Shown here in pieces: positions 1-11,658 of a stretch of DNA of 64,000 nt (position 1 is the first letter of the stretch; every line of letters starts with the position of its first letter). This DNA is from Argopecten irradians (taxonomy: Eukaryota > Mollusca > Bivalvia > Pectinida > Pectinidae). The position numbers and the translations under genes are program-made. Location of the stretch: assembly GCF_041381155.1 (NCBI RefSeq), contig NC_091139.1, positions 8,680,383 through 8,744,382 on the forward strand, read 5' to 3'. Under the pieces are notes generated by a model. It ran no database searches. It saw only the letters and a list, made by a program, of their open reading frames with translations, and was not told the origin of the DNA.

Positions 1-1788
1 ACAAATGACAAGCATTTTTCGAACAAAAGGAAGAGATTTTTATCAGTTCATAAAAAAGTCTGTTGTAAAAATGTCAGCATTAACAGACAGAATCTATAAG
101 CAGACATCTTGTTGAGAAATGATATAGAGACACCTTACAGCCTGGTGTTAAAGAGGCTACATCACTGACACAGAGTAATGTAATAAATAGTTATCATTTG
201 GACAATTAATTACATTTAATATGCAGATATATGTCAACTCCTAAAACTTTAACAAATAAACTGGTATTTTGCTTTTGTTGCATTTGCAGAGTGTCAAAAA
301 CAGAAATGATTTTTTGGATGGAATTGGAAAGATAAACGAGAAGCTAAAACTTTTTCAATGGTGGTAAAAGTGTAAAGTATGTTACTTTTTTATAACTGAA
401 GTAAAATACTTTAATACTCCTATCAATAAAAAAAATCAATTGGCGGTTGTGTAGCATCGTATGTAAAGTTGGGTTTCATTGGTCAATATGGTTTTACAAT
501 ACAGGAAGTCATTAAGTCGGGGTAACGTTTAATATGTCAGGTTTCACTGTCGAAAATTTGCATGAACTTTCTCTTCTAACCCAATTACAAGTTTCTGTAT
601 ATCATTTCAGCATCTAAAAAATTAATTGTCCAATATCTGTACCATAAATATTTACTCTGATCAGCAAACAAAACCCTGATATTGGTCCCAGATCATGGCC
701 TTTTACTTTTAATATCACAACGACAACTCAAGCAAGGAATATTATCACATTATTCCAGTCATCATAATTGAAACCTAATTTGATATTAGACTAGTCATCG
801 GATGGAATCAGTCATCGTTCAGTCGTATTGTAATATCTAAAATGGAGACATCATTATTCTCTATAGTTCAGACAACTTCCTGTCTGTAATCAAACAGTAA
901 ATCATCGAAGCCATGTTTTAAAATAATCGTATCTCATAATCACACTTGGGAAAGTCTTTCTTCTATTTTCTCTACAATTTATTAATTTGAAGTCATTGTT
1001 GTACAGTTTGTACCTATGTTTGAAGGCCATTAAATCGTGTTCTGGGACCATACATATCCTGTGATTTCTGCCGACTGGAACGATATCTAGATTTATATAT
1101 ATATACCGAATGAATGCCTTGTTATAAATAAACATTGAATCATACATATTTAAAGATGTAAAATATTATCGCTATTAACTGTACTTATTGACAGACAAGG
1201 ACCTCAGAGCTTGGTGCACAGACAACTTCAGCTGCACAGACAAACTAAGCGTCTGTTACAGAGTATCAATTAATGTTACGGGATTTTTGAGGCCCTAAAA
1301 GGACCTTATTGATGTTTGTTGAAGAAGATTTATTTATCTTATATCTTTGTTCAGAATATTTTTCTTGTTATTTGTTCAAATAAATACTTGTGAAGCTATC
1401 GTCATCAATGAAAATCTAACTGAACAATCGTACTATATTAAAGTGCATATGACCAGGGTCATAAGTATCCACCTTATATAACAATGAAATATAAACATAC
1501 CTAATGTAATTAAGCCCATGAGAAGTATTTGCGAGTTAGACAAGAGAGTGTTTGTCTTTTGAGGACGATTCACACGCGAGATGTTCGACTCTATTCGATA
1601 CTCGGGACTGAGAAGGGGTGGAACTCTCTAATGCCTATAATTTCTTTGTCGTATCTCATTGCATGTATGTAAGATGATGACTCGGCTCTTGACAATGAAT
1701 TAGGGTCGTGATCCGTGACCCGCCAAGGGAGATAAAAAACGGCATGTAGGAAGTGTGTGGGGGTACAGTTTCACACACCCGTAATTAC
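1..1788. other. Noncoding flank with one dispersed repeat
   Basis: This is AT-rich sequence with no convincing exon. If the Ig exon at 1789-1918 is real, this stretch is its downstream intron. One possible acceptor (minus strand, near 1091) is followed by a donor-like AG-GTACAA near 1016, but the frame entered from the Ig exon reaches a TAG exactly at that donor, so it was not called. Confidence 0.5.
331..475 (+). repeat. Dispersed repeat, diverged copy of the element at 22.35 kb
   Basis: The string AGAAGCT.AAACTTTTTCAATGGTGGTA, then a T-rich stretch, an ACTCCT word and a GGCGGTTG.GTAGCAT block, recurs in the same order at 22350-22480. There the homology runs directly into a hairpin-forming end. 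The similarity is seen by eye and is imperfect, so both are old copies of one family, probably a nonautonomous element. No coding capacity is visible. Confidence 0.5.
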
Positions 1789-1918
1789 CTGTACCATCGG
1801 ACCAGTTGACCCGTGAGGCAGGTTAGGATTAGATGTGCACCCACACTAAAGGTAACTCGGTCCCCTCGGTACACACTATTGTTTACGACCAGGCCTGACC
1901 CTCCTGTCTCCTCCCAGA
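1789..1918 (-). CDS. Internal exon encoding half an Ig-like domain (partial gene)
   Basis: A 130-nt minus-strand exon is bounded by a pyrimidine-rich acceptor ending CCCTCCCTAG and a donor ACAG-GTAATT. Two bases complete an incoming codon, 42 codons follow, and two bases (AG) are left over. The peptide starts WEETGGSGLVVNN and ends SVGAHLILTC LTGQLVRWY. The G.HL.L.C strand followed by a Trp is the B-to-C strand core of an Ig domain. Cys to Trp is only 8 residues; most I-set and V-set domains have 11-14, but the membrane-distal Ig domain of PDGFR, CSF1R and KIT-type receptor kinases has 8. The identity as a class III/V receptor-like kinase is therefore an inference. The partner half of the domain and all other exons are outside the window or unseen. 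A chance open frame remains possible. Confidence 0.45.
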
Positions 1919-3300
1919 CTAGGGAGGGAATACACAGAGGCTGGGAATACACTATGATATTGTAGGATATGATATAGCGATACGATGCTTGGCACCATTC
2001 TGTCTCCACCTCGGTCATCTGGGCCCAGCCATTGTTGTTTTAACTTAATCAATAGATTAGTCAAAATAATTATCACTTTCTCTGATTTAATTCTTACACT
2101 TTTACATCTGTGCATGTATAAATGATGTATTTTAGACTCCGTGGTACAGTACTAGGGTCATCCCCACCACAAACACATGTCCCCTATATGCTAAACGCCT
2201 CACAACGCATGAAACATTCAGCGTTACCATAAAATTAAAAACGCAAATCTAATTTTACTTTTGTAAAAGTGCACATCAAAAGGCAAAAAGAAGGAATTTA
2301 AAAATCAAATAGTGAACTTAACTAAAGAAATAAATTAAAATTAAAGTGAGAATTTAAACTGTAGTTACTAACACACGAAACTGTTGATTTGCTGCAGATG
2401 TTAAGCTCTTACAGATAAGGTTTTCTGTGAATTTTATCTTTACTTTGCATGGCTATTTAAAACAGCTCTAATTAAATTACTATCCAAATTACAATACTGA
2501 GGTTTTTTTTGAAGAGGTTGAGTATTTTTAAGCTGTTATGTAACTTTAGATTCCTTTAGATCAAAATGGCCACCCAAGGTCGAAGCAGACACCATGTTGG
2601 GTCCTCATCCCAAATCTTGTCAAGTTTTAATTCTGTGTGCAATAATAGGTCTGATAATAATGGAAAAATAAAAGGAAGAAATAGGTTTTAAAGATGGCAA
2701 CAGGAAGAAGCAAATTATTAACCCAGGTACAGAAGTAATTGTATCTGAGTTTCGTACGAAACAAATAACGTACATTATTATGTAATGTGATGGTGAAAAT
2801 GTTATGTTACAGCAAGTACAAGCATCATTTGAAGTCATGCACAGACAAATCTTGTAACAGCAAAATCCATGGTGCTAACTGAAGTGATCACCATGCATGA
2901 CAACAAAAAAACACACACGGTTGAGTGACTTCGATAATCACAAATTGGTGCGGAATCGTAAAACAGAAGTCCCTAATAAAGAAGGACTTTAAATGAACGT
3001 ATCAGTTGTCTGATCCAGTGTTATCATCTCAGCCTCCATCTGGTATATGTGTTAGGGTTTCAGCGGTTCACTCGTACCAGATGCACCACTATGCAGCTAT
3101 TGCACCATGTGCATGTTCTAGTACTAATTGTTAACCTAGAGCTGATTGCCACCGCTCCCTTTTCTGTTTTGCTCAATAACCCAATGCGGAGATGTCACTC
3201 AAAAAACACTCACACACAATTTCTTTCCATCATTAAACTTATAAGCCGATTGAAGTTTTCCTGTAAGGAGTGTGATATTGTTTTATCTTACTTTTAATTA
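1919..3300. other. No gene recognised
   Basis: This is AT-rich DNA with short open frames only, none with a recognisable domain or paired splice signals. If the Ig exon is real, this is its upstream intron. Confidence 0.5.
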
Positions 3301-3309
3301 ATTTATACC

Positions 3310-3370
3310 AACAGTCAGGATCATTTAAGGACAATTACCATTTTTAAGTGAAGGAAAGCTGGAGTACCCA
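3310..3370 (-). repeat. Fragment of dispersed SINE-like family
   Basis: It contains AACAGTCAGGATCATTTAAG and later CTGGAGTACCCAGAGAAAA. In reverse complement these are the TTTTCTCTGGGTACTCCAG core and ATGA.CCTG.CTGTT tail of a family also found near 13.5, 14.2, 30.5, 32.27 and 58.9 kb. It is a truncated copy next to the palindromic element that follows. Confidence 0.5.
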
Positions 3371-3500
3371 GAGAAAAACCATCATCTTTAGGCCCATATG
3401 TGGGCCCAGTTTCATGAACATTCCTTAACTTAAAAGAGAAAAACCATCATCTTTAGGCCCATATGTGGGCCCAGTTTCATGAACATTCCTTAACTTAAAA
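3371..3500 (+). repeat. Perfect 65-bp tandem duplication
   Basis: Positions 3371-3435 and 3436-3500 are identical. Each begins GAGAAAAACCATCATC and contains GGCCCATATGTGGGCCCAG. The duplication includes the left terminal inverted repeat of the palindromic element that ends near 3616. Absence of any mismatch implies a recent event or an assembly duplication. Confidence 0.8.
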
Positions 3501-3617
3501 TTTAAGGGAAAATCTTAGTAAGGAACCTTCATTAAAATTTCTAATGCTTTTCTTCAGAGAACTTAAAGGTAAGGGATTCCTTAAAGTTCAGAAATATGTT
3601 CATGATACTGGGCCCTA
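3463..3617. mobile_element. Short palindromic MITE-like element
   Basis: The left end reads GGGCCCAGTTTCATGAACAT and the right end, in reverse complement, reads GGGCCCAGTATCATGAACAT. Complementarity continues imperfectly inward through AAGTT/AACTT words, so the element can fold back. It has no open frame. It is best read as a small nonautonomous inverted-repeat element; the target duplication could not be set because the left end is itself duplicated. Confidence 0.6.
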
Positions 3618-6600
3618 GTGGCAACTGCTTTACAAAGAATTTGAACCTGAAATCTAGAGGTGGAGGGTTAGTGGTAATATATGAGAACACCGTACCTAAA
3701 CCACTCGGACTCAGCGGTTCTTATAAGGATTTAACATAAGGATCTAACCTGGTAATTAACTGATATGTACAGTGAGGAGAAACAATATAAAGGAAATGCT
3801 ATCAATACAATCTCAAAAAGACAAAATCTTTGCCCTAAAAAAGATAAAAAAAGAAAAAAGAATATAGCTGGATACTTATTTCAATGAGATGCTATATGTT
3901 ACAATCTTGCTGTTCAAAGTTTATTACAATCCAATTTTCAAATATAAGTACATGTAAATCATTGCTATATCAAATGTAGGAATAAAACTGACACATCAAT
4001 GATTAAGTGTAATATTTTCAGAACTTCTCAGAAAAAAACCCCGCTGAGAACATGTGTACTAAAGTACCTTAGCTCCTCCCCCTTGTGATTGACAATAAGA
4101 AAGTAGTTCCTTTGGATGACCCATTAATCTGCCTTACTGTGGTCAAATCAGCTGATGATCAGCTGACATCGAGGTCATATTGGGTTAGGCCAATACAACA
4201 GCATGGCCAAATCAATAGTTGAATGATGTTTGATATAACAAATATTTTCTGTTAATGTATAGTCCAACTCCTGAAAATTTTTAATTCTTGGCTGAAAAGT
4301 TTGCAAGTTGCTGAAGTCAAGAAGCAAGATATTCGTTGATAATTAAAGATTATAATTTTTTGTAAAATAAAAATGATATAATAATACTTTTCATGTCATA
4401 CAGCTGACATCATTCAATTACATGCATGATATTTAAGATGAATTGAAAGATTTATCATACTGAATTAAACAAATCCCATTTTTAAAAGCATTCTGGGAGA
4501 AAGGGAATTTCAATATCACAAAATTTTGATGAAATTCAAACAGCGATACTTCTATAAGCCTCGCTAACTTCACATTTACTTTTGAAATTTGATGCGATGG
4601 GTGAGAGTTTGACTATAAGTGACTATATGAGAAGTACACATGTACCTATTACTCTTGATACCTTGAACAAGGTCGTAGATCTCAGGTTGACGACTTGACA
4701 CACATGCAGTGTAATCAAACAGAGTCAATGACCATCTCGATGCCTAACAACCACAGATTAAACTAAAGGTTATTCAAACTTTTGCTTTCCCATTTTATTG
4801 TGACCTTTTTGCTAAATATAGAAGATAAAGTTTCTTGCCCTAATTGGTAAACATTCACTTGAACAGGACTATATATTACGATAAATGTACGGAAGTTTAT
4901 GATTTTGATAATTATTGAGTCGTACCCTGGTCGTAGTTTTTATCTCAATATTTACTCACAGGATTTGTTGATTTTGTGACAAACATTTAGTAAGTCAGAA
5001 AACATACCATCTCAGACACTAAGAAAAGGATACCAATAATTAATGTTAATAACAATTATGTCTCACATAGTACAAAGCTATTTTGTTGGGAAACTATGAT
5101 TATGTTTTAAAATCTGGATTAATTTGTTCGAAAGGTGAAGAACCAGTTTGGTTAGTAAACATTTCATTTCCTATTCATCCAATTATATTAGATGTACCAC
5201 ATTGAGAAACTTGTGGTGGTGTGACATGATGTTTCAAAATGTCTGGTCTTGCTAAACTTCAGACATAGTTGGAGTACATACCCTGTGATTACAACCACCC
5301 TTTAAATTGGAGGATGGAAAGTGGAATGGGTACATCAGAATTGTCAAGATTAGAAAATTTTGGTTAAAATGTGATTCAAGTACAGAGTATAACCTAACCA
5401 CATGAAAAACTGGATCTGGAATAAGTCAAGTCCTACGGGCACTCTGACTGCCTTTCACTAAGATTTCACCTCAAAATTATAAGACACAACAACCAAAGCT
5501 CTAATCATATTGAGATACCTGTTCTCCAACCCATTCTAATCCATGTAGCTATAAATATTTACACCTGCACATTGTTAATACAATATCCTAAAATAAAAAT
5601 CAACGTTAATCTTTTTTTTACCTTATTTACAGAACAATTGATGTCAAACAATGAAATATCACCTGATGACTTTATCTCCACAAAAGATTTTATCTTTGTG
5701 GAGAGGATGGGTTCATCTTTAAAGGTAAATGGCTTTGATCTCAACACTAAGCTTGTTTTGATCGTCAGCCACAAACTTTCTACAGAGAATCAAACAAAAT
5801 ACACCAGCAGTTGGACAACCATACAAAAACCGTCTACAAAGAATATAACAGCCATTTTAAAATTCAATCCTAAGAAGGACATTGTTGTAAAGAATTTCAT
5901 TGTCATTAAACATTAATCTCAACACCAGTTCCATAACAACAAATTCATTATCAGATAGCAATAAAACTGTATAAATGGGTCTGGTCTCCCCTATTCTCCT
6001 CCGAACCTTACAGTTGACCTTTCCGAACTTTCCGACTGGCTATGCCGACTTGACCTTTCCGACTTGACCTTTCCAAAGACGGTATTGGTTATGCAACAGT
6101 CTTGCTACACTAACCCAGCCGAGTCAATAGTTTATTTAAAATGAAGATTTAATTTAAATAAGGTATTTATCAGCCCACCACAGGAAGCAAGGGATTACTC
6201 CGCCCCCATGTATAGGGGTAGGCGACCCCCCTCTCCCCAAGGCCATCAATGGAAAAATGGATCTGCATTCCTACTCAGAGAAAGATTGATCAAATTTCCG
6301 TGCCATCAAAGGACCAGTCCTTAGGAAGATACGACAATGGTAAGGTTTACAATGGCGAGCAGGTAGGGAAGTTTGACCTAGTGCCAATGTGTGCAGAAAG
6401 GCTTACAAGGACTTGGTGGGGTATGATATCACAGATAAACCAGTGGTCAGTATGACCCCCTGACCTGTCCCAAGGCTGACCACTGTACTTACGTTACACA
6501 TCATTACATAATTAGCTTGACAATCTACTTAGGATCCCGACTTATGACATAACCAACATTAAAGTTTTGAAGATAAAATTTGTCCAGGTACACATGTACT

Positions 6601-6850
6601 CAGATTATTCCACTAATGATAATCCTTTTGACCAATAAGTTATTGATAAAAAGTTCCCTTCCACTTCTAACTTGATAATTGTAAGTATACATCAATAATC
6701 CACCCTTGGAGACACATTTAAATTCTTCCAATCAAAGGCTGAAACTGTGCATTATGCAATTTCAGGGGCAAATGAGTTAAGCTCTACTACAATATGGTTA
6801 CATTAAGTTCCTGCTACATATGATACATACCAATTATTCATATGTAACAG
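3618..6850. other. No gene recognised
   Basis: The stretch is AT-rich. A 114-codon open frame at 5572-5916 lacks a recognisable domain and overlaps a near-perfect hairpin (CTCCACAAAAGAT with its complement) at about 5676-5705, so it was not called a gene. A short local repeat of GACTTGACCTTTCC words lies at 6010-6075. Confidence 0.45.
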
Positions 6851-6975
6851 GAGAGGAGAAAATGTAGTGGCCAGACAGGGATTCGAACCCGGGACCCTCT
6901 GAACACTAGCCAAGTGCTCTACCAACTGAGCTACCTGGTCACTAATGACCGACCCAGTCCAATCCCGCTACACTC
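6845..6975 (-). mobile_element. tRNA-derived SINE-like copy 1
   Basis: On the minus strand, GACCAGG is followed by an intact A box (TAGCTCAGTTGG) and B box (GGTTCGAATCC), giving a tRNA-like head at about 6869-6942. Sequence on both sides (GGATTGGACTGGGTCGG and CTACATTTTC...CTCCTGTTA) is shared with the copy at 7070-7196, so the repeat is larger than a tRNA gene. The acceptor-stem 3' side is altered (CCTGTCTGG), which argues against a functional tRNA. Confidence 0.7.
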
Positions 6976-7069
6976 CTCCCTCCTTTCTCGAAGTCTTCTC
7001 CCTCGAAGACATACAAGACCCTTCAAAAAACCACCACCATAGGTTATTTAGTTGGGCGCCAATTTTCTA

Positions 7070-7196
7070 ACAGGAGAGGAGGAAATGTAGCGGCAAGACC
7101 AGGATTCAAACCCGGGACCCTCCGAACACTAGCCGAGTGCTCTACCAACTGAGCTACCTGGTCACCGATGATCGACCCAGTCCAATCCTGCTACAC
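7070..7196 (-). mobile_element. tRNA-derived SINE-like copy 2
   Basis: This copy has A box TAGCTCAGTTGG and B box GGTTTGAATCC. The 5' GACCAGG is matched by CCTGGTC at the 3' end of the tRNA-like part, so the acceptor stem can still pair. The anticodon stem is imperfect and the loop oversized. Both flanks match copy 1, about 100 bp away in the same orientation. A pair of retroposed elements or a tandem duplication is more likely than true tRNA genes. Confidence 0.7.
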
Positions 7197-7546
7197 ATGG
7201 ATATAATCTGCTAATATGTCCTAATTATTGATATAAAGGATTCCTTCCATTTCTATCTGGTACAGTCTGGCTACTGTTCAGTAAGAAGTGCTAAGACCAA
7301 TGACCATTATAGTCAAAGTGTTGATAGACACATTATACGGGCAATTAACTCAAGGGAGATAACTGGGATTACGAATAATTCTACACCAGATCAAACGCTA
7401 TACTTACTTACATACATATACATAGACTCCTTACCTATGCTAAGATTGGTGCTAAGTATGAATATATAATTACTTTTGAAATTACATGTTAAATACTAAC
7501 CCAGACTAGGATTAAGGTTTGCCAATTGCGGTCTGTTTTTTCTGAT
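7197..7546. other. No gene recognised
   Basis: This is unique AT-rich sequence with one AAGGGAGATAACT motif near 7352, part of a motif class scattered through the window. Confidence 0.5.
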
Positions 7547-7554
7547 GTAAGTGG

Positions 7555-8720
7555 TATTTCACCGCAAATAAGACCCCCCTCCCAGAGAATAAATAAAGGT
7601 CAAAAGTGGTGGGGGGTCTTATTTGCGGACAACCCGCCTGATAACATCGATCTATGAGGTCGCCATCTTGGATTTTTTAATATCCTGTTATTGTTGTAAC
7701 AGTCGTATGACAGATGGGTAATAGCAAGATGTTCAAGTATTTATAATAATAATGAAGACGCATGAGTAAAATTAAATCAAATGTTATGACAAATTAAAAT
7801 ATAATTTGTTAAACAATATTAGGGCAGTTGTAACGTAAGTCTGAAAGGAAACGCACATTTTTGCAAGAGTCACGCGGACATTCACCAATGAATCAAAACG
7901 AAGAAACAGCATCATAAGCAATGTCATTTTAATCTAGAAGGTTTAGTAATCATTTTGTTATTTTAAAATATTCAAATTAGGTTACTGTTTACGATCACAA
8001 CTACATCTCCGTCTTAGTAAACACGTGAATCAATCGCCGTGAATCGGAAGGACGATCGCCGTTCAGACTCAGGCCTATTTAAAAATTCACTGCAAACGTT
8101 TACATATCAAATTTATTCATAGACAGAAGAATTTACGTACATTTGTCTCAGTCAAATGAGCAAACGATCGTGATTTAACTTCAACGTGCCGACATGCACT
8201 GATGCAGTTGTTTGTAACATCGTACACACGTGTAGGAAAATGGCGCCGGGTTGAAGCCATACTTTCACATTTTCACACCGGGTCGTGTTTGGGAATTTGA
8301 TCGGTATTGCTATTGATACGACGATAGTTTTTGATAATATTTCAGATATTAATCCAAGTATTAACTGCATTAAAACATCGTAGCAAGTATTTTTGTATCC
8401 AGAGTAAAATACGAAACTTTGCGGCTAATCATATTATACTGACTGCGTAAACAAAACATGGCGGCCGAAAAGTAAAGCATGGTTTCTCCAACTGATCGTG
8501 AACTACAGGTACGTTACGTTCACAAATATAACAAAAAAAAGTTCCGATACAAAGTCATTTTGGTGATATTTTTAATTACTCCATTGCTCAAATCCATCAT
8601 CCAGTAAACTGGAAAATAGGTGGGGGTCTTATTTGCAGACATCCCCCCTAAGTCTGAAAATGTGTCAAAATAGGTGGGGGGTCTTATTTGCGGGAGGGGT
8701 CTTATTTGCGGTGGAATACG
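7555..8720. mobile_element. DNA transposon, nonautonomous, 8-bp target duplication
   Basis: Terminal inverted repeats read TATTTCACCGCAAATAAGAC on the left and, in reverse complement, CGTATTCCACCGCAAATAAGAC on the right. Both continue into a C-run (ACCCCCCTCCC and ACCCCTCCC). The 1,166-bp element is flanked by GTAAGTGG at 7547-7554 and 8721-8728, an exact 8-bp direct repeat. Each end has a second, inner copy of the GGGGTCTTATTTGC word. No transposase frame is visible, so movement would need a partner. An 8-bp duplication fits hAT-type elements among others; the superfamily is not settled. The interior is richer in CpG than its surroundings and contains gene-start-like strings (ATGGCGGCCG near 8458, ATGGCGCCGG near 8239). 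Confidence 0.7.
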
Positions 8721-8728
8721 GTAAGTGG

Positions 8729-9390
8729 TCACTTCTGCAGCCTATTAAGCCGATTATATTGGTCAAGGACTTTTTGGACACCTGAAGGTCACCGTTCCTG
8801 GACACAGGATGTCTTGGGAAGATGCAGACAAACACCCATGGCCACCTAACAGGAGGCTCTGTTATCACAGGGGATTAGGGAAAAATCCCTGTATTGACCA
8901 CTGCACTGACCACTGTACTGACCACTGGATCAGTGTCTACATAGGATCAGTTAAGGGAACAGCAGTTGTTTCCCAGCCCTGTCAGCACCAGGCCCATGGG
9001 AGTCATTCAGAATGGTATCATTTCGTGAATCCACTCCACATTTAAACTTTTGATCAAGAAACATCAATATCTCCCTCAGGTATAATCGCAGGATCAATTA
9101 AAACCAAAATGGTCATTATCATTATAGTATACTAAGCTTATTCTATTCCCAACCTTTAAATTCAACATATATTAGAAAGACTGTATGCTAAGACTTCCAA
9201 CTCAAGTACACATACACTTCCTAACATCAAATTTTCTTTTCATGACAGTTCTCCTATGTTCAATTTTAGCATTGAATTTCTCTAAAACCTTTGATTAAGT
9301 TAAGTTATTTAGTCATGTTACTATAGTCACAAACGACAACCTCCACCAAGTACAAGATTAAGATTTATAGTGCTGTCTTATTGAACTGTC
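8729..9390. other. No gene recognised
   Basis: The sequence is moderately complex. A 78-codon open frame at 8809-9045 includes a local ACTGACCACTG repeat and shows no domain. On the minus strand an acceptor-like CCTCCTGTTAG precedes a short open stretch near 8850, too weak to call. Confidence 0.4.
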
Positions 9391-9393
9391 AAA

Positions 9394-11575
9394 CACAGAT
9401 ATTACAAGCTGGTCCCTCCTCTGATCATACTGACACAGATATTACAAGCTGGTCCCCCCTCTGGTCATACTGACACAGATATTACAAGCTAGTCCCCCCT
9501 CTGATCATACTGACACAGATATTACAAGCTGGTCCCTCCTCTGATCATACTGACACAGATATTACAAGCTGGTCCCCCTCTGGTCATACTGACACAGACA
9601 TTACAAACTGGTCCCTCCTCTGATCATACTGATACAGATATTACAAGCTGGTCTCTCCTCTGGTCATACTGACACATATATTACAAGCTAGTCCCTTCAC
9701 TGATCATACTGACACAGATATTACAAGCTAGTTCCTCCTCTGATCATACTGACACAGATATTACAAGCTGGTCCCCCCTCTGATCATACTGACACAGATA
9801 TTACAAGCTGGTCTCCCCTCTGATCATACTGACACAGATATTACAAGCTGGTCCCTCCACTGATCATACTGACACAGACATTACAAACTGGTCCGTCATC
9901 TGGTCATACTGACAGATATTACAAGCTGGTCCCTCCTCTGATCATACTGACACAGATATTACAAGCTGGTCCCTCCTCTGATCATACTGACACAGATATT
10001 ACAAGCTAGTCCCCCCTCTGGTCATACTGACACAGATATTACAAGCTGGTCCCCCCTCTGGTCATACTGATACAGATATTACAAGCTGGTCCCTCCTCTG
10101 ATCATACTGACACATATATTACAAGCTAGTCCCTCCTCTGATCATACTTACACAGATATTACAAGCTGGTCCCTCCTCTGATCATACTGACACAGATATT
10201 ACAAGCTGGTCCCCCCTCTGGTCATACTGATACAGATATTACAAGCTGGTCCCTCCTCTGATCATACTAACACATATATTACAAGCTAGTCCCTCCTCTG
10301 ATCATACTGACACAGATATTACAAGCTAGTCCCTCCTCTGATCATACTGACACAGATATTACAAGCTAGTCCCCCCTCTGATCATACTGACACAGACATT
10401 ACAAACTGGTCCCTCCTCTGGTCATACTGACAGATATTACAAGCTGGTCCCTCCTCTGATCATACTGACACAGATATTACAAGCTGGTCCCTCCTCTGAT
10501 CATACTGACACAGATATTACAAGCTAGTCCCCCCTCTGGTCATACTGACACAGATATTACAAGCTGGTCCCCCCTCTGATCATACTGACACAGATATTAC
10601 AAGCTAGTCCCCCCTCTGGTCATACTGACACAGATATTACAAGCTGGTCCCTCCTCTGATCATACTGACACAGATATTACAAGCTAGTTCCACCTCTGGT
10701 CATACTGACACAGATATTACAAGCTGGTCCCCCCTCTGGTCATACTGATACAGATATTACAAGCTGGTCCCTCCTCTGATCATACTGACACATATATTAC
10801 AAGCTAGTCCCTCCTCTGATCATACTTACACAGATATTACAAGCTGGTCCCCCCTCTGGTCATACTGACACAGATATTACAAGCTGGTCCCTCCTCTGAT
10901 CATACTGACACAGATATTACAAGCTGGTCCCTCCTCTGATCATACTTACACAGATATTACAAGCTGGTCCCTCCTCTGATCATACTGACACAGATATTAC
11001 AAGCTGGTCCCCCCTCTGATCATACTGACACAGATATTACAAGCTGGTCCCTCCACTGATCATACTGACACAGACATTACAAACTGGTCCCTCCTCTGGT
11101 CATACTGACAGATATTACAAGCTGGTCCCTCCTCTGATCATACTGACACAGATATTACAAGCTGGTCCCTCCTCTGATCATACTGACACAGATATTACAA
11201 GCTAGTCCCCCCTCTGGTCATACTGACAAAGATATTACAAGCTAGTCCCCCCTCTGGTCATACTGACACAGATATTACAAGCTAGTCCCCCCTTTGGTCA
11301 TACTGACACAGATATTACAAGCTGGTCCCTCCTCTGATCATACTTACACAGATATTACAAGCTGGTCCCCCCTCTGGTCATACTGACACAGATATTACAA
11401 GCTGGTCCCTCCTCTGATCATACTGACACATATATTACAAGCTAGTCCCTCCTCTGATCATACTGACACAGATATTACAAGCTGGTCCCTCCTCTGATCA
11501 TACTGACACAGATACTACAAGCTAGTCCCTCCTCTGATCATACTGACACAGATATTATAAGCTAGTCCATCATCT
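9394..11575. repeat. 40-bp satellite array
   Basis: There are roughly 54 head-to-tail copies of a 40-bp unit starting GACACAGATATTACAAGCTG and ending CTGATCATACT. Variants alternate at a few sites (GATCATAC or GGTCATAC; CTGGTCC or CTAGTCC; CCCTCC or CCCCCC). Rare marked units (GACATTACAAACTGG, often followed by a unit shortened to GACAGATATT) recur near 9598, 9885, 10392 and 11070. This shows that blocks of many units were duplicated together. No spacers or reading frame are present. Confidence 0.95.
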
Positions 11576-11577
11576 GG

Positions 11578-11654
11578 CCCCGATTTCTCGAAACAAACTT
11601 AAGTCAAAAACAGTTTTGACTTAAGTCGGTACTTTTGTATAGAGAAATCGGAGC
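11578..11654. mobile_element. 77-bp palindromic element inserted in the 40-bp satellite
   Basis: The left end CCCCGATTTCTCGA and the right end (reverse complement GCTCCGATTTCTCTA) form terminal inverted repeats. The centre is a second palindrome, ACTTAAGTCAAAA with its complement. It splits the satellite word CATCTGGTCATACT, and CTGG is present on both sides (11574-11577 and 11655-11658), consistent with a 4-bp target duplication. It is too short to encode anything. Confidence 0.75.
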
Positions 11655-11658
11655 CTGG

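Noticed and set aside
1015..1091. Second exon of the Ig gene
   Set aside because: In the frame carried over from the 1789 exon it reads into a TAG exactly at the proposed donor, and no Tyr-x-Cys motif completes the Ig fold.
5572..5916. 114-codon plus-strand frame
   Set aside because: There is no domain, no splice or promoter context, and an internal hairpin; it is comparable in length to chance frames in AT-rich DNA.
6869..7164. Two functional tRNA genes on the minus strand
   Set aside because: Shared sequence extends well outside the tRNA-like parts, the anticodon stems are imperfect, and a third degenerate copy exists at 19.8 kb; a SINE family fits better.
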